A DNA stretch of 20,133 bases from an uncultured Oscillospiraceae bacterium (GTDB lineage: Bacteria > Bacillota > Clostridia > Oscillospirales > Acutalibacteraceae), in contig URCA01000049.1 of assembly GCA_900546265.1 (NCBI GenBank), forward strand, positions 1 through 20,133, written 5' to 3'. The notes under the pieces were generated by a model, which was not told the DNA's origin, did no database searches, and worked only from the letters and a program-made list of their open reading frames with translations. Positions within the stretch are counted from its first letter, which is position 1, and every line of letters starts with the position of its first letter. A program made the position numbers and the translations under genes. Positions 6,999 through 15,900 of the stretch are shown here, piece by piece.

Positions 6999-9572
6999 AT
7001 GACGGGCAAACAAACATGGACCCTGGCGCTGGCGGCGCTGCTGGTCTGCGCTCCTCTCTCCGCCTGCGGCGCCAAGGAATCCCCGCTTCCCGACGCCGCC
7101 ACCTACGATACCGGCGACGACAGCGGGTGGGAAACGGTCGAAGGCGGCGAGGTACTCATGGAGAACGACCGGGTGTCCTTCCGGTTCGACGCCGCCACCA
7201 CCCATTTCACCGTCACCGATAAGGCAAGCGGCCGGGTATACGCCTCCGCCCCGGAGGAGGGGGACACCGTGTCCGACGAGGCGCTGGCCCGCCTGCGCTC
7301 CGAAGTATCCCTGGTCTACTACAACAGCGACAGCAGCCGGCTGTATATGACCTCCGCCGCCGACAGCGTGGACAACGAGAACTTCGTCGTCCGCCGGCAG
7401 GGCAACGCCCTGCGGGTGACCTACACCATGGGCAGCGAAAACGCCCTGCTGCTGGCGCCCCAGGTCTTTACCAAGGCTTTCTTCGAAGACACCATCTGCG
7501 GCTCCGGCGCTCTCAGCTCCAGCCAGGTACGGCGCATCGAGCGGTACTACGATTTGTACACACCGGAGGATCCGACTGAGGAATACGCCGCCATGCGGGA
7601 AATCTACCCCGCACTGGATACCCAGGCGCTGTATATCCTCAAGGACACCGTCGACAAGCTCAAGCGCATCGAAATCGACGGATACATGCAGGCCTGCGGC
7701 TATACCCAAGAGGACTATCAGAAGACGCTGAGCTCTCTGGGCATCGAAGCGGCCCAGACCGACGAGGCCGGCTTCGTGGTACCGGTGGAATACGCCCTGA
7801 CCGCCGACGGCTTCACCGCCCGCATCCTCATGGACAAGGTGACCGAGCAGAGCGACCGTTTCACCCTCCAGCAAATCGACCTGCTGGAATTCTTCGGCTC
7901 CGCCGGCCAGGAGGAAAGCGGCTACTTCCTCGTTCCCGACGGCGTGGGCGCCCTCATCCAGTTCAACGGCGAGGCCGGCAGCTATTCCCAGCGGATTTAC
8001 GGCGAGGAGCCCTCCAAGAAATCCGCCACGAAAACCCAGCTGACCCAGCAGGCCCTGCTTCCCGTGTTCGGCATTTCCTATGGCCAGTCGGGTATCCTCG
8101 CCATGGTGGAAAACGCCGCCCAGGCGGCCTCCATCAACGCGAACACCCTGTCCGCCGCCAATCCCCTGAACAACGCGTTCTGCTCCTTCACCGTGCGGGA
8201 AATGGACGTGACCGATATCGGCACCGACCGCAATATCCCGGTGTTCAACCTGTACAGCAAAAATCTCCTGCGGGAAAGCCCCCAGGTGCGCTACGCGTTC
8301 CTGAACGGCGACGCCGCCGGCTACGCCGGTATGGCCGCCTACACCCGCAGCGCCATGCTCGAGGACGGCCGCCTGACCGGCCAAACCACCGACAGCGGCC
8401 TGTTCCTGGATTACGCCGGCCTGGCTGCCGAGGACGCCTCCTTCCTAGGCGTCCCGTATACCAAGAAGCTGACCCTCTCCACCCTGGAGGAGATTCGCCA
8501 AGACATGGAACGGCTGGCCAGCGAGGGAATCACCGGCGTGGATCTGCGCCTGCGCGGCTATTCCGGCGAGGGGATTACCCACGGCGTCAACAACGCCTTT
8601 TCCATTGATCGCCGGGTGGGCGACGCGGACGGGCTGCGGACACTGGCGAACGCCCTGTCCGGCGGCCGGCTGTACCTGGAGGCGGATTTCCAGCTGGTCT
8701 ATACCGACACCTGGTTCGACGGATACTCCCTGAGGGCCGATACCGCCCAGAACCTGAGCCGCGGCCTCACCGCCCTGAAACAGTACGATCCGGTGGACCG
8801 CGCCTTCCTGAACGACCGGTTCACCCGGTATCTGGTGTCCCCTCTTCTATACGGCGGCCTGTCAGCCTCCTTCCGGCAGAGCCTGGACGCCGCCCTGCCC
8901 GACCCATCCGTCGGCTTGTCCTATGCCTCCGCGGCCTCGCTGGTGCCGGGGGATTACAGCCGGAAGCGGAACATTGACCGCACCGGCGCCGCCGCCTATA
9001 TCACCGACGCCCTGCGGGATGCGGCCAAGCAGCGGCCCCTGCTCTCGGAGAACGGCAACGCCTTCACGCTTGCCTACCTGTCCCGGCTGGCGGGCATGCC
9101 GCTGTCCTCCTCGGGCTTCGACGTGCTCAGCGAAACCGTCCCCTTCTACCCCATGGTGGTGCACGGCAGCCTGCCCTATACCGGCGGACCCCTGAACCTG
9201 GCGGCGGACGCGGACACCGCGTTTCTCCGCTCGGTGGAATACGGCGCGGGCCTCTCCTTCTCCCTCATCACGGGGAGCGATCGGATGCTCAGCGGCACCG
9301 CCTACGCCACCGGCTTTTACTCGATGAACAGCGCCGAGCAGCTGGACGAGGTGATCCGCCGGTACCGCGAGCTGGACGACGTCTATCAGGCCACCAAGCA
9401 GGCGGCCTTCACCGCCCACGAACGGCTCAGCGATGAGGTCACCCTGTCCGGCTTCAGCAACGGCGTTCAGGTTCTGGTCAATTACGGCGACACGACGGTG
9501 CAAATCGACGGCGCCGCCATACCGGCCCGCGGCTTCCTGCTGCGGCAGAATCCGAAAGGGGGCGCGTCATGA
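6999..9572 (+). CDS. DUF5696-type lipoprotein, possible glycosidase-like enzyme
   Basis: Surface lipoprotein of unknown function that I match to the DUF5696 group. AAAGGAGG overlaps the preceding stop codon and fixes the ATG at 6999. The signal peptide ends in a clear lipobox, LSAC, at about residues 20-23. The N-terminal half (about 45-440) looks beta-rich. The second half has alternating helix/strand character from about residue 490 (LSTLEEIRQDMERLASEGI). A TIM-barrel glycosidase-like fold is suggested by strand-end acidic residues in LYLEADFQ (E561, D563), LLSENGN (E684) and DVLSETVPFYP (D708, E712). A compact beta domain closes the protein. No known catalytic signature is recognised, so an enzymatic role is inference; a glycan-binding or transporter-accessory role is equally possible. 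It overlaps the next permease gene by ATGA, implying translational coupling. Confidence 0.75.
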   Translation: MTGKQTWTLALAALLVCAPLSACGAKESPLPDAATYDTGDDSGWETVEGGEVLMENDRVSFRFDAATTHFTVTDKASGRVYASAPEEGDTVSDEALARLRSEVSLVYYNSDSSRLYMTSAADSVDNENFVVRRQGNALRVTYTMGSENALLLAPQVFTKAFFEDTICGSGALSSSQVRRIERYYDLYTPEDPTEEYAAMREIYPALDTQALYILKDTVDKLKRIEIDGYMQACGYTQEDYQKTLSSLGIEAAQTDEAGFVVPVEYALTADGFTARILMDKVTEQSDRFTLQQIDLLEFFGSAGQEESGYFLVPDGVGALIQFNGEAGSYSQRIYGEEPSKKSATKTQLTQQALLPVFGISYGQSGILAMVENAAQAASINANTLSAANPLNNAFCSFTVREMDVTDIGTDRNIPVFNLYSKNLLRESPQVRYAFLNGDAAGYAGMAAYTRSAMLEDGRLTGQTTDSGLFLDYAGLAAEDASFLGVPYTKKLTLSTLEEIRQDMERLASEGITGVDLRLRGYSGEGITHGVNNAFSIDRRVGDADGLRTLANALSGGRLYLEADFQLVYTDTWFDGYSLRADTAQNLSRGLTALKQYDPVDRAFLNDRFTRYLVSPLLYGGLSASFRQSLDAALPDPSVGLSYASAASLVPGDYSRKRNIDRTGAAAYITDALRDAAKQRPLLSENGNAFTLAYLSRLAGMPLSSSGFDVLSETVPFYPMVVHGSLPYTGGPLNLAADADTAFLRSVEYGAGLSFSLITGSDRMLSGTAYATGFYSMNSAEQLDEVIRRYRELDDVYQATKQAAFTAHERLSDEVTLSGFSNGVQVLVNYGDTTVQIDGAAIPARGFLLRQNPKGGAS

Positions 9573-10489
9573 ACAAGCGCAGAAAGTCCACCCTGATGCG
9601 GCGGCGCTCCTACGCGGGCTATTTCTTTATCTTCCCCCTCATTCTGGGCGTGCTGTTCGTGTTTCTGCCGAATCTCGTACAGACCTTCCGCTTCGCTATA
9701 AACGATATCGAACTGGCTCCGGAGGGCTATACGCTGCAGCCCGTGGGCCTGACGTATTTTAAGGAGGCGCTGCAGGTCGATCCTCATTTTGTCCCCTATC
9801 TCATCACCAGCATGAAAAGCTTCGCCACCGATATCCCGGTCATCATCATTTTCAGCCTGTTCATCGCCAGCGTTTTGAATACGAAATTCCACGGCCGGGG
9901 CCTCGCGCGGGTGATCTTCTTTGTGCCGGTCATTCTCGCCACCGGCGTCATCTCCAGCGTGGAAGCCTCGACCAACATCATCAGCGTGGTGGAGGAAGGC
10001 CGGTCGCTGGACACCGGTCTTGCCGCCGGCGACAAAATGGAAATCGCCTCCCTGCTCACCTCGGTCAATCTCCCGGAGGCCCTGGTTTCCCTCATCAGCT
10101 CCTCCATCGCCGGGATTTACCGGATTGTCCAGTCCAGCGGGATGCAGATTTTCATCCTGCTGGCCGGTCTTCAGGAAATTCCCGGCTCTCTGTACGACGC
10201 GGCCCAGGTGGAGGGCTGCAACAAATGGGAGCTGTTCTGGAAAATCACCTTCCCCATGATCGGCCCGCAGATCAAGGTCTGCGTCGTCTATACCATCATC
10301 GACATCCTCGCGGACGAGCGGGGCGAGCTGGTCAGCTATATCAACGGCCTGGCCTTCCGCAACAACCTGTTTGCCCAGGGAACGGCCATGTATGTGATTT
10401 ATCTTCTCTGCATCGCCGCCATGGTGGCGATTGTGCTGGCGGTCCTGACCCGGTTTATCCGGTACGGCGGCGAGGATCGGGCCGGCTGA
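9569..10489 (+). CDS. Sugar ABC transporter permease, MalF-type (second pair)
   Basis: Second MalF-like permease of the locus, 306 residues. Its start overlaps the end of the DUF5696 gene in an ATGA, so the two are probably translationally coupled. A basic N-terminus (NKRRKSTLMRRRS) precedes the first membrane segment at about residues 15-35, and further hydrophobic segments follow. The EAA loop is at about 210-235 but deviates: DAAQVEG stands where EAAxxDG is usual, followed by FPMIGPQ. Residues about 130-160 form an unusually polar stretch between membrane segments, containing VVEEGRSLDTG. It differs clearly from the first MalF-type protein, so the pair is not a recent duplicate. Its partner is the next gene. 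The ligand is unknown, and no second classical binding protein accompanies it. Confidence 0.9.
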   Translation: MNKRRKSTLMRRRSYAGYFFIFPLILGVLFVFLPNLVQTFRFAINDIELAPEGYTLQPVGLTYFKEALQVDPHFVPYLITSMKSFATDIPVIIIFSLFIASVLNTKFHGRGLARVIFFVPVILATGVISSVEASTNIISVVEEGRSLDTGLAAGDKMEIASLLTSVNLPEALVSLISSSIAGIYRIVQSSGMQIFILLAGLQEIPGSLYDAAQVEGCNKWELFWKITFPMIGPQIKVCVVYTIIDILADERGELVSYINGLAFRNNLFAQGTAMYVIYLLCIAAMVAIVLAVLTRFIRYGGEDRAG

Positions 10490-10515
10490 CTCCATGGGAA
10501 ACCGTCATTCACGCG

Positions 10516-10557
10516 GGAATTTGTCCTTCCGGCCCTGCCGCCGGGGGCATAAATTCC
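10516..10557 (+). other. Long imperfect hairpin between the second pair of permease genes
   Basis: The arms GGAATTTGT (10516-10524) and ATAAATTCC (10549-10557) form nine pairs including one G-U. After one C-C mismatch the stem continues (10526-10533 with 10540-10547), ending in CCGGC/GCCGG around a six-base loop. That makes about 17 pairs with a single mismatch in a 96-base gap. The following bases, AGTTTCATC, are not a U-tract, so this is not a standard terminator. It may limit read-through, stabilise the upstream message or control the weakly primed downstream start at 10586. Confidence 0.55.
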
Positions 10558-10585
10558 AGTTTCATCGAAAGATTGGAATGGTTGT

Positions 10586-11491
10586 ATGAGCGCTGTTCGT
10601 CGGATCCCCCTGAAGCAGCGGGTTCCCGGCCTGCTTCTGTCCCTGATACGCTTTGTCATCATTTTCGGCCTGGCTTTTATCATCCTGAAGCCCTTTGTGT
10701 ATAAAATCCTCATGGCCTTCATGAGCCCGGACGATTTGCTGGATTCCACCGTCCGCCTGGTGCCCCGGCACTTCTCCCTGTACTACTGGAAGACGGCCCT
10801 GGAGGGGCTAAATCTGGGCCAGACGCTGCGCAACACCGGCCTGTTGTCCCTGCTGGTCGGCGTCATCCAGGTGGCTTCCTGCACCATGATCGGCTACGGC
10901 CTTGCCCGTTTCAAATTCCGGGGCAGCAAGCTGGCCATGGCCATGGTCATCGTCATCATGCTGGTGCCCTATCACGTCATCAGCATCGCTCAATATCTGG
11001 GCTTCGTCTATTTCGGCGTCGGCAGCTTCACCATCAATCTGACCGACAGCTTCTGGCCCAGCCTGATTCTCGCCTTTACCGGCCTGGGCATCAAAGAAGG
11101 GCTGTACATTTACTTACTGCGGGAATTCTTCAAATCCCTGCCCGCCGAATTGGAGGAAGCGGCCTACATCGACGGCGCCGGCACCATCCGCACCTTCTTC
11201 CAGGTGATGCTTCCCAACGCCCGCACCATGATGATGACGGTGTTTTTGTTCTCCTTCTGCTGGCAATGGACGGATTCCACCTATTCCAGCATCTATTTTA
11301 ACGAAATGCCGGTGTTCGCCAACACCATCGAGTCCTTGTACATCCGGGTGGGCCTCAACGCCGACATGCTGGGCACCAACATCGCCCGCAACGCCGCCTC
11401 CATGCTGATTATCATTCCCCTGCTCATCCTGTTCGGCTTCTGTCAGAAAATGCTGGTCAAGAGCATCGCCCTGTCCGGCATGGCCAACTAG
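10586..11491 (+). CDS. Carbohydrate ABC transporter permease, MalG-type (second pair)
   Basis: Partner of the preceding permease, 301 residues. The first membrane segment is at about residues 18-45. The EAA loop is at about 191-217 (EAAYIDGA, then LPNARTM), matching MalG-type subunits. The ATG at 10586 is the only sensible start: the frame is closed by a TAA at 10550. The ribosome-binding site is poor, with only GGAATGG at 10575-10581. A three-codon frame starting at 10578 ends in a TGA that overlaps this ATG, so re-initiation is conceivable. The 96-base gap before it holds a strong hairpin, unlike the 4-base overlap just upstream. An ATPase must be supplied from elsewhere. Confidence 0.92.
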   Translation: MSAVRRIPLKQRVPGLLLSLIRFVIIFGLAFIILKPFVYKILMAFMSPDDLLDSTVRLVPRHFSLYYWKTALEGLNLGQTLRNTGLLSLLVGVIQVASCTMIGYGLARFKFRGSKLAMAMVIVIMLVPYHVISIAQYLGFVYFGVGSFTINLTDSFWPSLILAFTGLGIKEGLYIYLLREFFKSLPAELEEAAYIDGAGTIRTFFQVMLPNARTMMMTVFLFSFCWQWTDSTYSSIYFNEMPVFANTIESLYIRVGLNADMLGTNIARNAASMLIIIPLLILFGFCQKMLVKSIALSGMAN

Positions 11492-11509
11492 CCAAGAGGA
11501 GGAAACCCT

Positions 11510-12805
11510 ATGAGAATCCAAGCGTTACGAAAAGGAGTGGGATGTCTGTTGAGCTGTGCTGTATTGAGCGGCTGTGCCCGGGAAGCGCCGCCGGTTTCCG
11601 CCGAAAGCGTCTGTGCGTCCTCTTCCGTATCCGTCTCGTCCGCTTCCACTGGGCAAACCGTGTCCTCCGCGCCGTCCACGGTGCCCGACACGTCCGGCCC
11701 CGCCGGGCGCAGCACCGTCACCCGCGCCGCTGTTACCACCGCCGGTTCCGGCGGAAAAAGCACCGCTGGCAGCACGACCGCACCCTCCTCCAAGACCGCC
11801 CCGGCTCCCGCTCAAAGTCAAAACACCGTGGAGCTCATCGGCCGCTTTTACGAAAAAGGGGCCGGCGTCTACCAATTCGAATGGTCGGGCAGCACCATCT
11901 CCGCCGGCTTCATCGGCACCGGCATCGCCATCCGGCTGCGCATGACGCTGCCCTCCCCCGATATTCACGGCGGCCTCGATTACCTGAATGTCTCGATCGA
12001 CGGCGGCGCGCCCACGGTTTTGAAGGTGAACGAGAACACCGTCCGGTATCCCCTGGCCGCCGGCCTGCCGAACGGCTACCACACCGTGCGGGTCACCAAG
12101 CGCACCGAGGCGCAGTTCGGCTCTCAGCTGCAGTTCGAGGGCTTCGACTACGGCGGCGGCAAGCCCGCCCCGGCCCCGGCGCGCAAAGCCCGGCGCATCG
12201 AAGTATACGGTGATTCCATATCCGCCGGCTACGGCAACGAGGGCGCCGCCCCCGGCTTTCGCCTGGAGGAGGAAAACGCCTCCCTGACCTATGGGATGCT
12301 GGCCGCCGACGCGCTGAACGCGGAATGTACCGTCATCGCCCTGTCGGGCCACGGCTGCTTTGTCAGCCTCAGCGGCTCCAAAACCGAGGTGGTGCCGAAA
12401 TACTTCAACCAGATCCTGTATAAAAACCGCCGGACATATGCCTTTCCCGCTCCCGACCCGGACGCGGTGATTGTGCACCTGGGCACTAACGATTACGCCA
12501 TGAATGTCCTTGACGCCGATTTTTACACCGCTTATCAGGCCTTTGTCCGCCGTATCCGCCGGGAATACCCCAAGGCCTATATTGTCCTGGCCGCCGGCGG
12601 CGGCACCACCCGCCACCTGGACCTGCTGCAGCGGGTGGCCGATGTGTGCCGGGAGCGGGACAAGGATACCCGAGTCGGCTGCTTCGTCGGGGTTTATACC
12701 GACGCCGACGTGGCCGAGGGGGCGGACGGTCATCCCTCCGTCGCCGGCCACCGCCAGCTGGCCGAGCAGCTGACGGCGTATTTGAAGGAAACCCTGAACT
12801 GGTAA
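11510..12805 (+). CDS. CE2-like SGNH/GDSL carbohydrate esterase, lipoprotein
   Basis: Probably removes acetyl groups from a polysaccharide at the cell surface. AGAGGAGG at 11495-11502 fixes the ATG at 11510. The lipobox LSGC (Cys22) anchors the 431-residue protein to the membrane. A low-complexity Ser/Thr/Ala/Pro linker spans about 25-105. Then comes a jelly-roll domain (about 107-225; VELIGRFYEKGAGVYQFEW), followed by the SGNH domain with GDSI (nucleophile Ser236), GTND (Asn327) and DGHPS (His408). The jelly-roll plus SGNH arrangement is that of carbohydrate esterase family 2. All block residues needed for catalysis appear present. It follows the second permease pair by 18 bases, so it is probably cotranscribed with the transporter block, and a weak terminator follows it. 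The exact substrate (xylan, mannan or another acetylated glycan) is not shown by the sequence. Confidence 0.85.
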   Translation: MRIQALRKGVGCLLSCAVLSGCAREAPPVSAESVCASSSVSVSSASTGQTVSSAPSTVPDTSGPAGRSTVTRAAVTTAGSGGKSTAGSTTAPSSKTAPAPAQSQNTVELIGRFYEKGAGVYQFEWSGSTISAGFIGTGIAIRLRMTLPSPDIHGGLDYLNVSIDGGAPTVLKVNENTVRYPLAAGLPNGYHTVRVTKRTEAQFGSQLQFEGFDYGGGKPAPAPARKARRIEVYGDSISAGYGNEGAAPGFRLEEENASLTYGMLAADALNAECTVIALSGHGCFVSLSGSKTEVVPKYFNQILYKNRRTYAFPAPDPDAVIVHLGTNDYAMNVLDADFYTAYQAFVRRIRREYPKAYIVLAAGGGTTRHLDLLQRVADVCRERDKDTRVGCFVGVYTDADVAEGADGHPSVAGHRQLAEQLTAYLKETLNW

Positions 12806-12810
12806 CGCGC

Positions 12811-12834
12811 AAACCCGGCTGCCGCCGGTTTTAT
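12811..12834 (+). terminator. Weak intrinsic terminator after the CE2-like esterase gene
   Basis: CCGGC (12815-12819) pairs with GCCGG (12824-12828) around a TGCC loop. AAA (12811-12813) can pair with the first three T of the following TTTT (12829-12832) across one bulged C. The stem is short but GC-rich and directly followed by TTTTAT. It probably gives partial termination and separates the import block from the surface-protein genes. Confidence 0.5.
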
Positions 12835-12859
12835 ATCGCTATCAACCATCGTCTATACT
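12831..12859 (+). promoter_or_regulatory. Possible sigma-A promoter for the large surface-protein gene
   Basis: TATACT at 12854-12859 matches the -10 consensus at five of six positions. The -35 region 17 bases upstream (TTATAT, 12831-12836) is poor and overlaps the terminator tail. The predicted transcript start, near 12866, would put the purine-rich stretch 12865-12879 at the very 5' end of the message. The stretch is noticeably more AT-rich than the flanking genes. Confidence 0.35.
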
Positions 12860-12866
12860 CAATTAG

Positions 12867-12879
12867 AAGGAAGGAGGAG
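12867..12879 (+). promoter_or_regulatory. Strong Shine-Dalgarno sequence without a matching gene
   Basis: AAGGAAGGAGGAG is a near-ideal ribosome-binding sequence, but the gene it precedes has its own AGGAGG at 12931-12936 and starts at 12946. No ATG, GTG or TTG lies at proper spacing. Only a non-standard ATT at 12883, opening nine codons, fits. An ATG at 12903 opens a nine-codon frame whose stop overlaps the real ribosome-binding site, but it is too far from this site. It may act as a 5' mRNA-stabilising site or serve a leader peptide. Confidence 0.4.
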
Positions 12880-12945
12880 CCCATTCAAATCCGCCGGAGC
12901 CTATGGCTCTGAGGCTATCATTCGGATGTTAGGAGGAAAAGATCC

Positions 12946-15900
12946 ATGTCATCAAAGACTATGCTTCGCAAATGCGTCGCCGTCGCCAGCGCGGGACTGA
13001 TCGCCGCGGGCATGCTGGGCGTCTCGTCTCTTCTCGTCGGCGCGGCTCCCCCGGAGAACCTGCTGAGCGGTTTCACCCTCAGCTCGTCGGACACCGAGAA
13101 GTATCAGGTGGATTCGGCGACCAACTCCATCACGGTCAACGATGCCGCCGAGCACACCGTCTACTTCAGCGGCGTCACCCTGGACAAGGACACGACTTAT
13201 ACCTACGAGTTCACCTTCCGCGCCGCCAGCGTCAGCAACTCGCCCCAGTTCCGCTTCCCCATTCGGGCGGAAGGCTTTCAAAGCGGCCAGTGGCTGTCCC
13301 TGTGGCCGGGGATGAATCAGGTGCGCCTGAGCACCGACTACTGGAGCAACAATGACGCCTCCGCCGGTTCCTTCACCTTCGCCGCCGAGACGGACTATCG
13401 CTTTAAAATTGTCTCGGAGCCGCAGAAGGCCTCCATCTACATCGACGATGTCCTGGTGCACGAAGCGGCTTTTGCCTCCCTGTATACCAACGGGCAGGTG
13501 GGCTTCGGCGGCTATGGGCTGCCGACGTACACCCTCAGCGGCGTTTCCCTGTCCAAACAGAGCGCCGAGCCGCCGGTGCAAAACCTGCTCGACGCCTTCA
13601 CCCTCAGCGAACAGGACGACACGAAATACCAGGCCGACACAGCCAACCATGCGATCAGCGTCAGCAACGCCGACGAGCACACCGTGTATTTCAACGGCAT
13701 CGTCCTGGACAAGGACGCCACCTATACCTATGAGTTCACCTTCCGCACCGCCAGCGTCAGCAACGCGCCCCAGTTCCGCTTCCCAATCCGGGCACAAGAC
13801 CCTCAAAACGGCCAGTGGCTGTCCCTGTGGCCGGAATTGAATCAGGTGCGCCTGAGCACCGACTACTGGAGCAACAACAACGCCACCGCCGGCTCCTTCA
13901 CCTTTGCCGCCGAGACGGACTATCGCTTTAAAATCGTCTCAGAGCCGCAAAAAGTCTCGATCTACATCAACGACGCTCTGGTGCATGAAGCCGACTTTGC
14001 CAGTACCTATGAAAACGGTCAAGTGGGTTTCGGCGGCTATAACCTGCCGGCCTATACCTTGAAAAACCTGTCGTTGACCAAGCAGGGCGGCGACGAACCC
14101 GACGAACCCACCGGCGACAACCTGCTGAAGGGCTTCTCCCTGACCTGGGACGCCCACGACAAGTACAGCATCGACGCCGCCACCAACTCCATCACCGTCA
14201 AGGAGGGCGGCGATCACGCCATCACCTTCGCCGACGTGGCGCTGGAGAAAAACGGGATTTACACCTACTCCTTCACCTTCAACATGAAGGGCGATTCGGT
14301 CCAGCTGCGTATGCCCATCCGCATAACAACCCCCAACGACTCCGCCGCGGGCGGGCAGTGGATGGCCGACTGGTTCTCCTTAAATCAGCTCCGCCTAAGC
14401 GAACACTACAGCGGCGATCCCTTCCTTGGCATCGGCACCAAGGAGCTGAAGCCCAACCAGGATTATCAGTTCAAAATCATCACCGAGCCCACCAAGCTGA
14501 CCGTCTACATCGACGGGGAGAAAATCGCCGAAACCGGCAACGAGTTCCCCCTGGTGGAAAACGGCTCCATCGGCTTCGGCGGCTACGGCATGGCGGAATA
14601 CACTCTCAAAAACCTGTCCCTCATCAAGACCGGTACGGCGGAAGGCCTGGTGGATGAGGCCGCTGTGCAAAACGCCATGACCCTCATCAACGCCATCGGC
14701 GCCGTTACCGAGGAAAGCGGCCCGGCCATTGAGGCGGCCCGGAAGGCCTATGACGCGCTCAACAGCGACGAAAAGGCCCTGGTCACCAACTACGAAACCC
14801 TCACCGCCGCGGAAACTGCTTTTACCCAGCTGAGCGCATCGATCGATTACCGATATTACGCCGTGAAGGCCAGCGAACTGATGGGCACCAACTACTGGAC
14901 CAACAGCGTCAGCGCCACCCCGCTGAGCGGCGGCGGCATCCATTTCGGCTTCAAGGATTCCGGCACCAACATGCGGCAGGGCATCAACCGCCCGCTGAAG
15001 CTGGACGGCCTGCATCTGGAAATGAGCAATCTCCAGGTCACGGCCGGCGGCCAGATTGCTTTCTTCCTGGCCGATTACGACGCGCAGGAGGGCTATTCCC
15101 AGCTGCTGTACAACCAGGGCGCGCGGTATGTCCCCATGGCCATTATCCTGAACACCCAAACCGGCGCCATCGAATACGTGACGGTGGCGTTCGACTCCCC
15201 CGAAGCGACGGAAGGCACTCCCACCGTCCATACGCTGGCCAGCAGCGACAGCCTGAAGGCCGCGAATCTGGCGGGCAAGACCATCTCCATGCGCATGGCG
15301 GCCAAGAACGGCGGCTACACCGTCAGCATCGCGGGCGTCACCGGCACCATCACGGCGGAGATGCTGACCTGCTTGAACAAGCTGTCGGATTTCAACAATG
15401 CGTATCTGACCATCTGCGCCTTCGGCGACGCGGTGCACACCCTGTCCTTCGACCTGCTCAGCCTCCACGGCGGCAAGGAGACCTGCGCCGACGATCTGTC
15501 TAAGGAGGAGGCCGATCAGGTGGACGAGGTCATGGCTCTCATCAGCGCCATCGGCACCGTCACCAGCGAGAGCGGGGAGGCCATCCAGGCGGCGGAAGAC
15601 GCCTTCAATGCTCTGTCCAATGTCCAGCAGGGCCTGGTGGGCAATAAGGACGTGCTGACGGCCGCCCGCGTTGTCTACGACCGGCTCACCTCCGACGGCG
15701 TGTATAAGGATCCGAACTACTATTCCATCACCACCGACGACCTGATGGGCACCAACCACTGGTCGAACAATCTCTCCTATGAGAACGTCGCGGGAGGCGG
15801 CGTGCGCTTCACCTGGTTCAAGTCCGGCACCGACTTCCGCGTGGGCGTCAACCGCCCCATGCAGCTGGACGGCCTCCACCTGGTGTTCGACAAGCTCTCC

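Noticed and set aside
10578..10589. Three-codon frame (ATG GTT GTA TGA) overlapping the start of the second MalG-type gene
   Set aside because: It has no good ribosome-binding site and such tiny frames occur by chance. It is mentioned only as a possible re-initiation aid.
12903..12932. Nine-codon ATG frame before the surface-protein gene
   Set aside because: It lies about 25 bases from the orphan Shine-Dalgarno site and has no other start signal. Its stop overlapping the real ribosome-binding site is suggestive but not enough.
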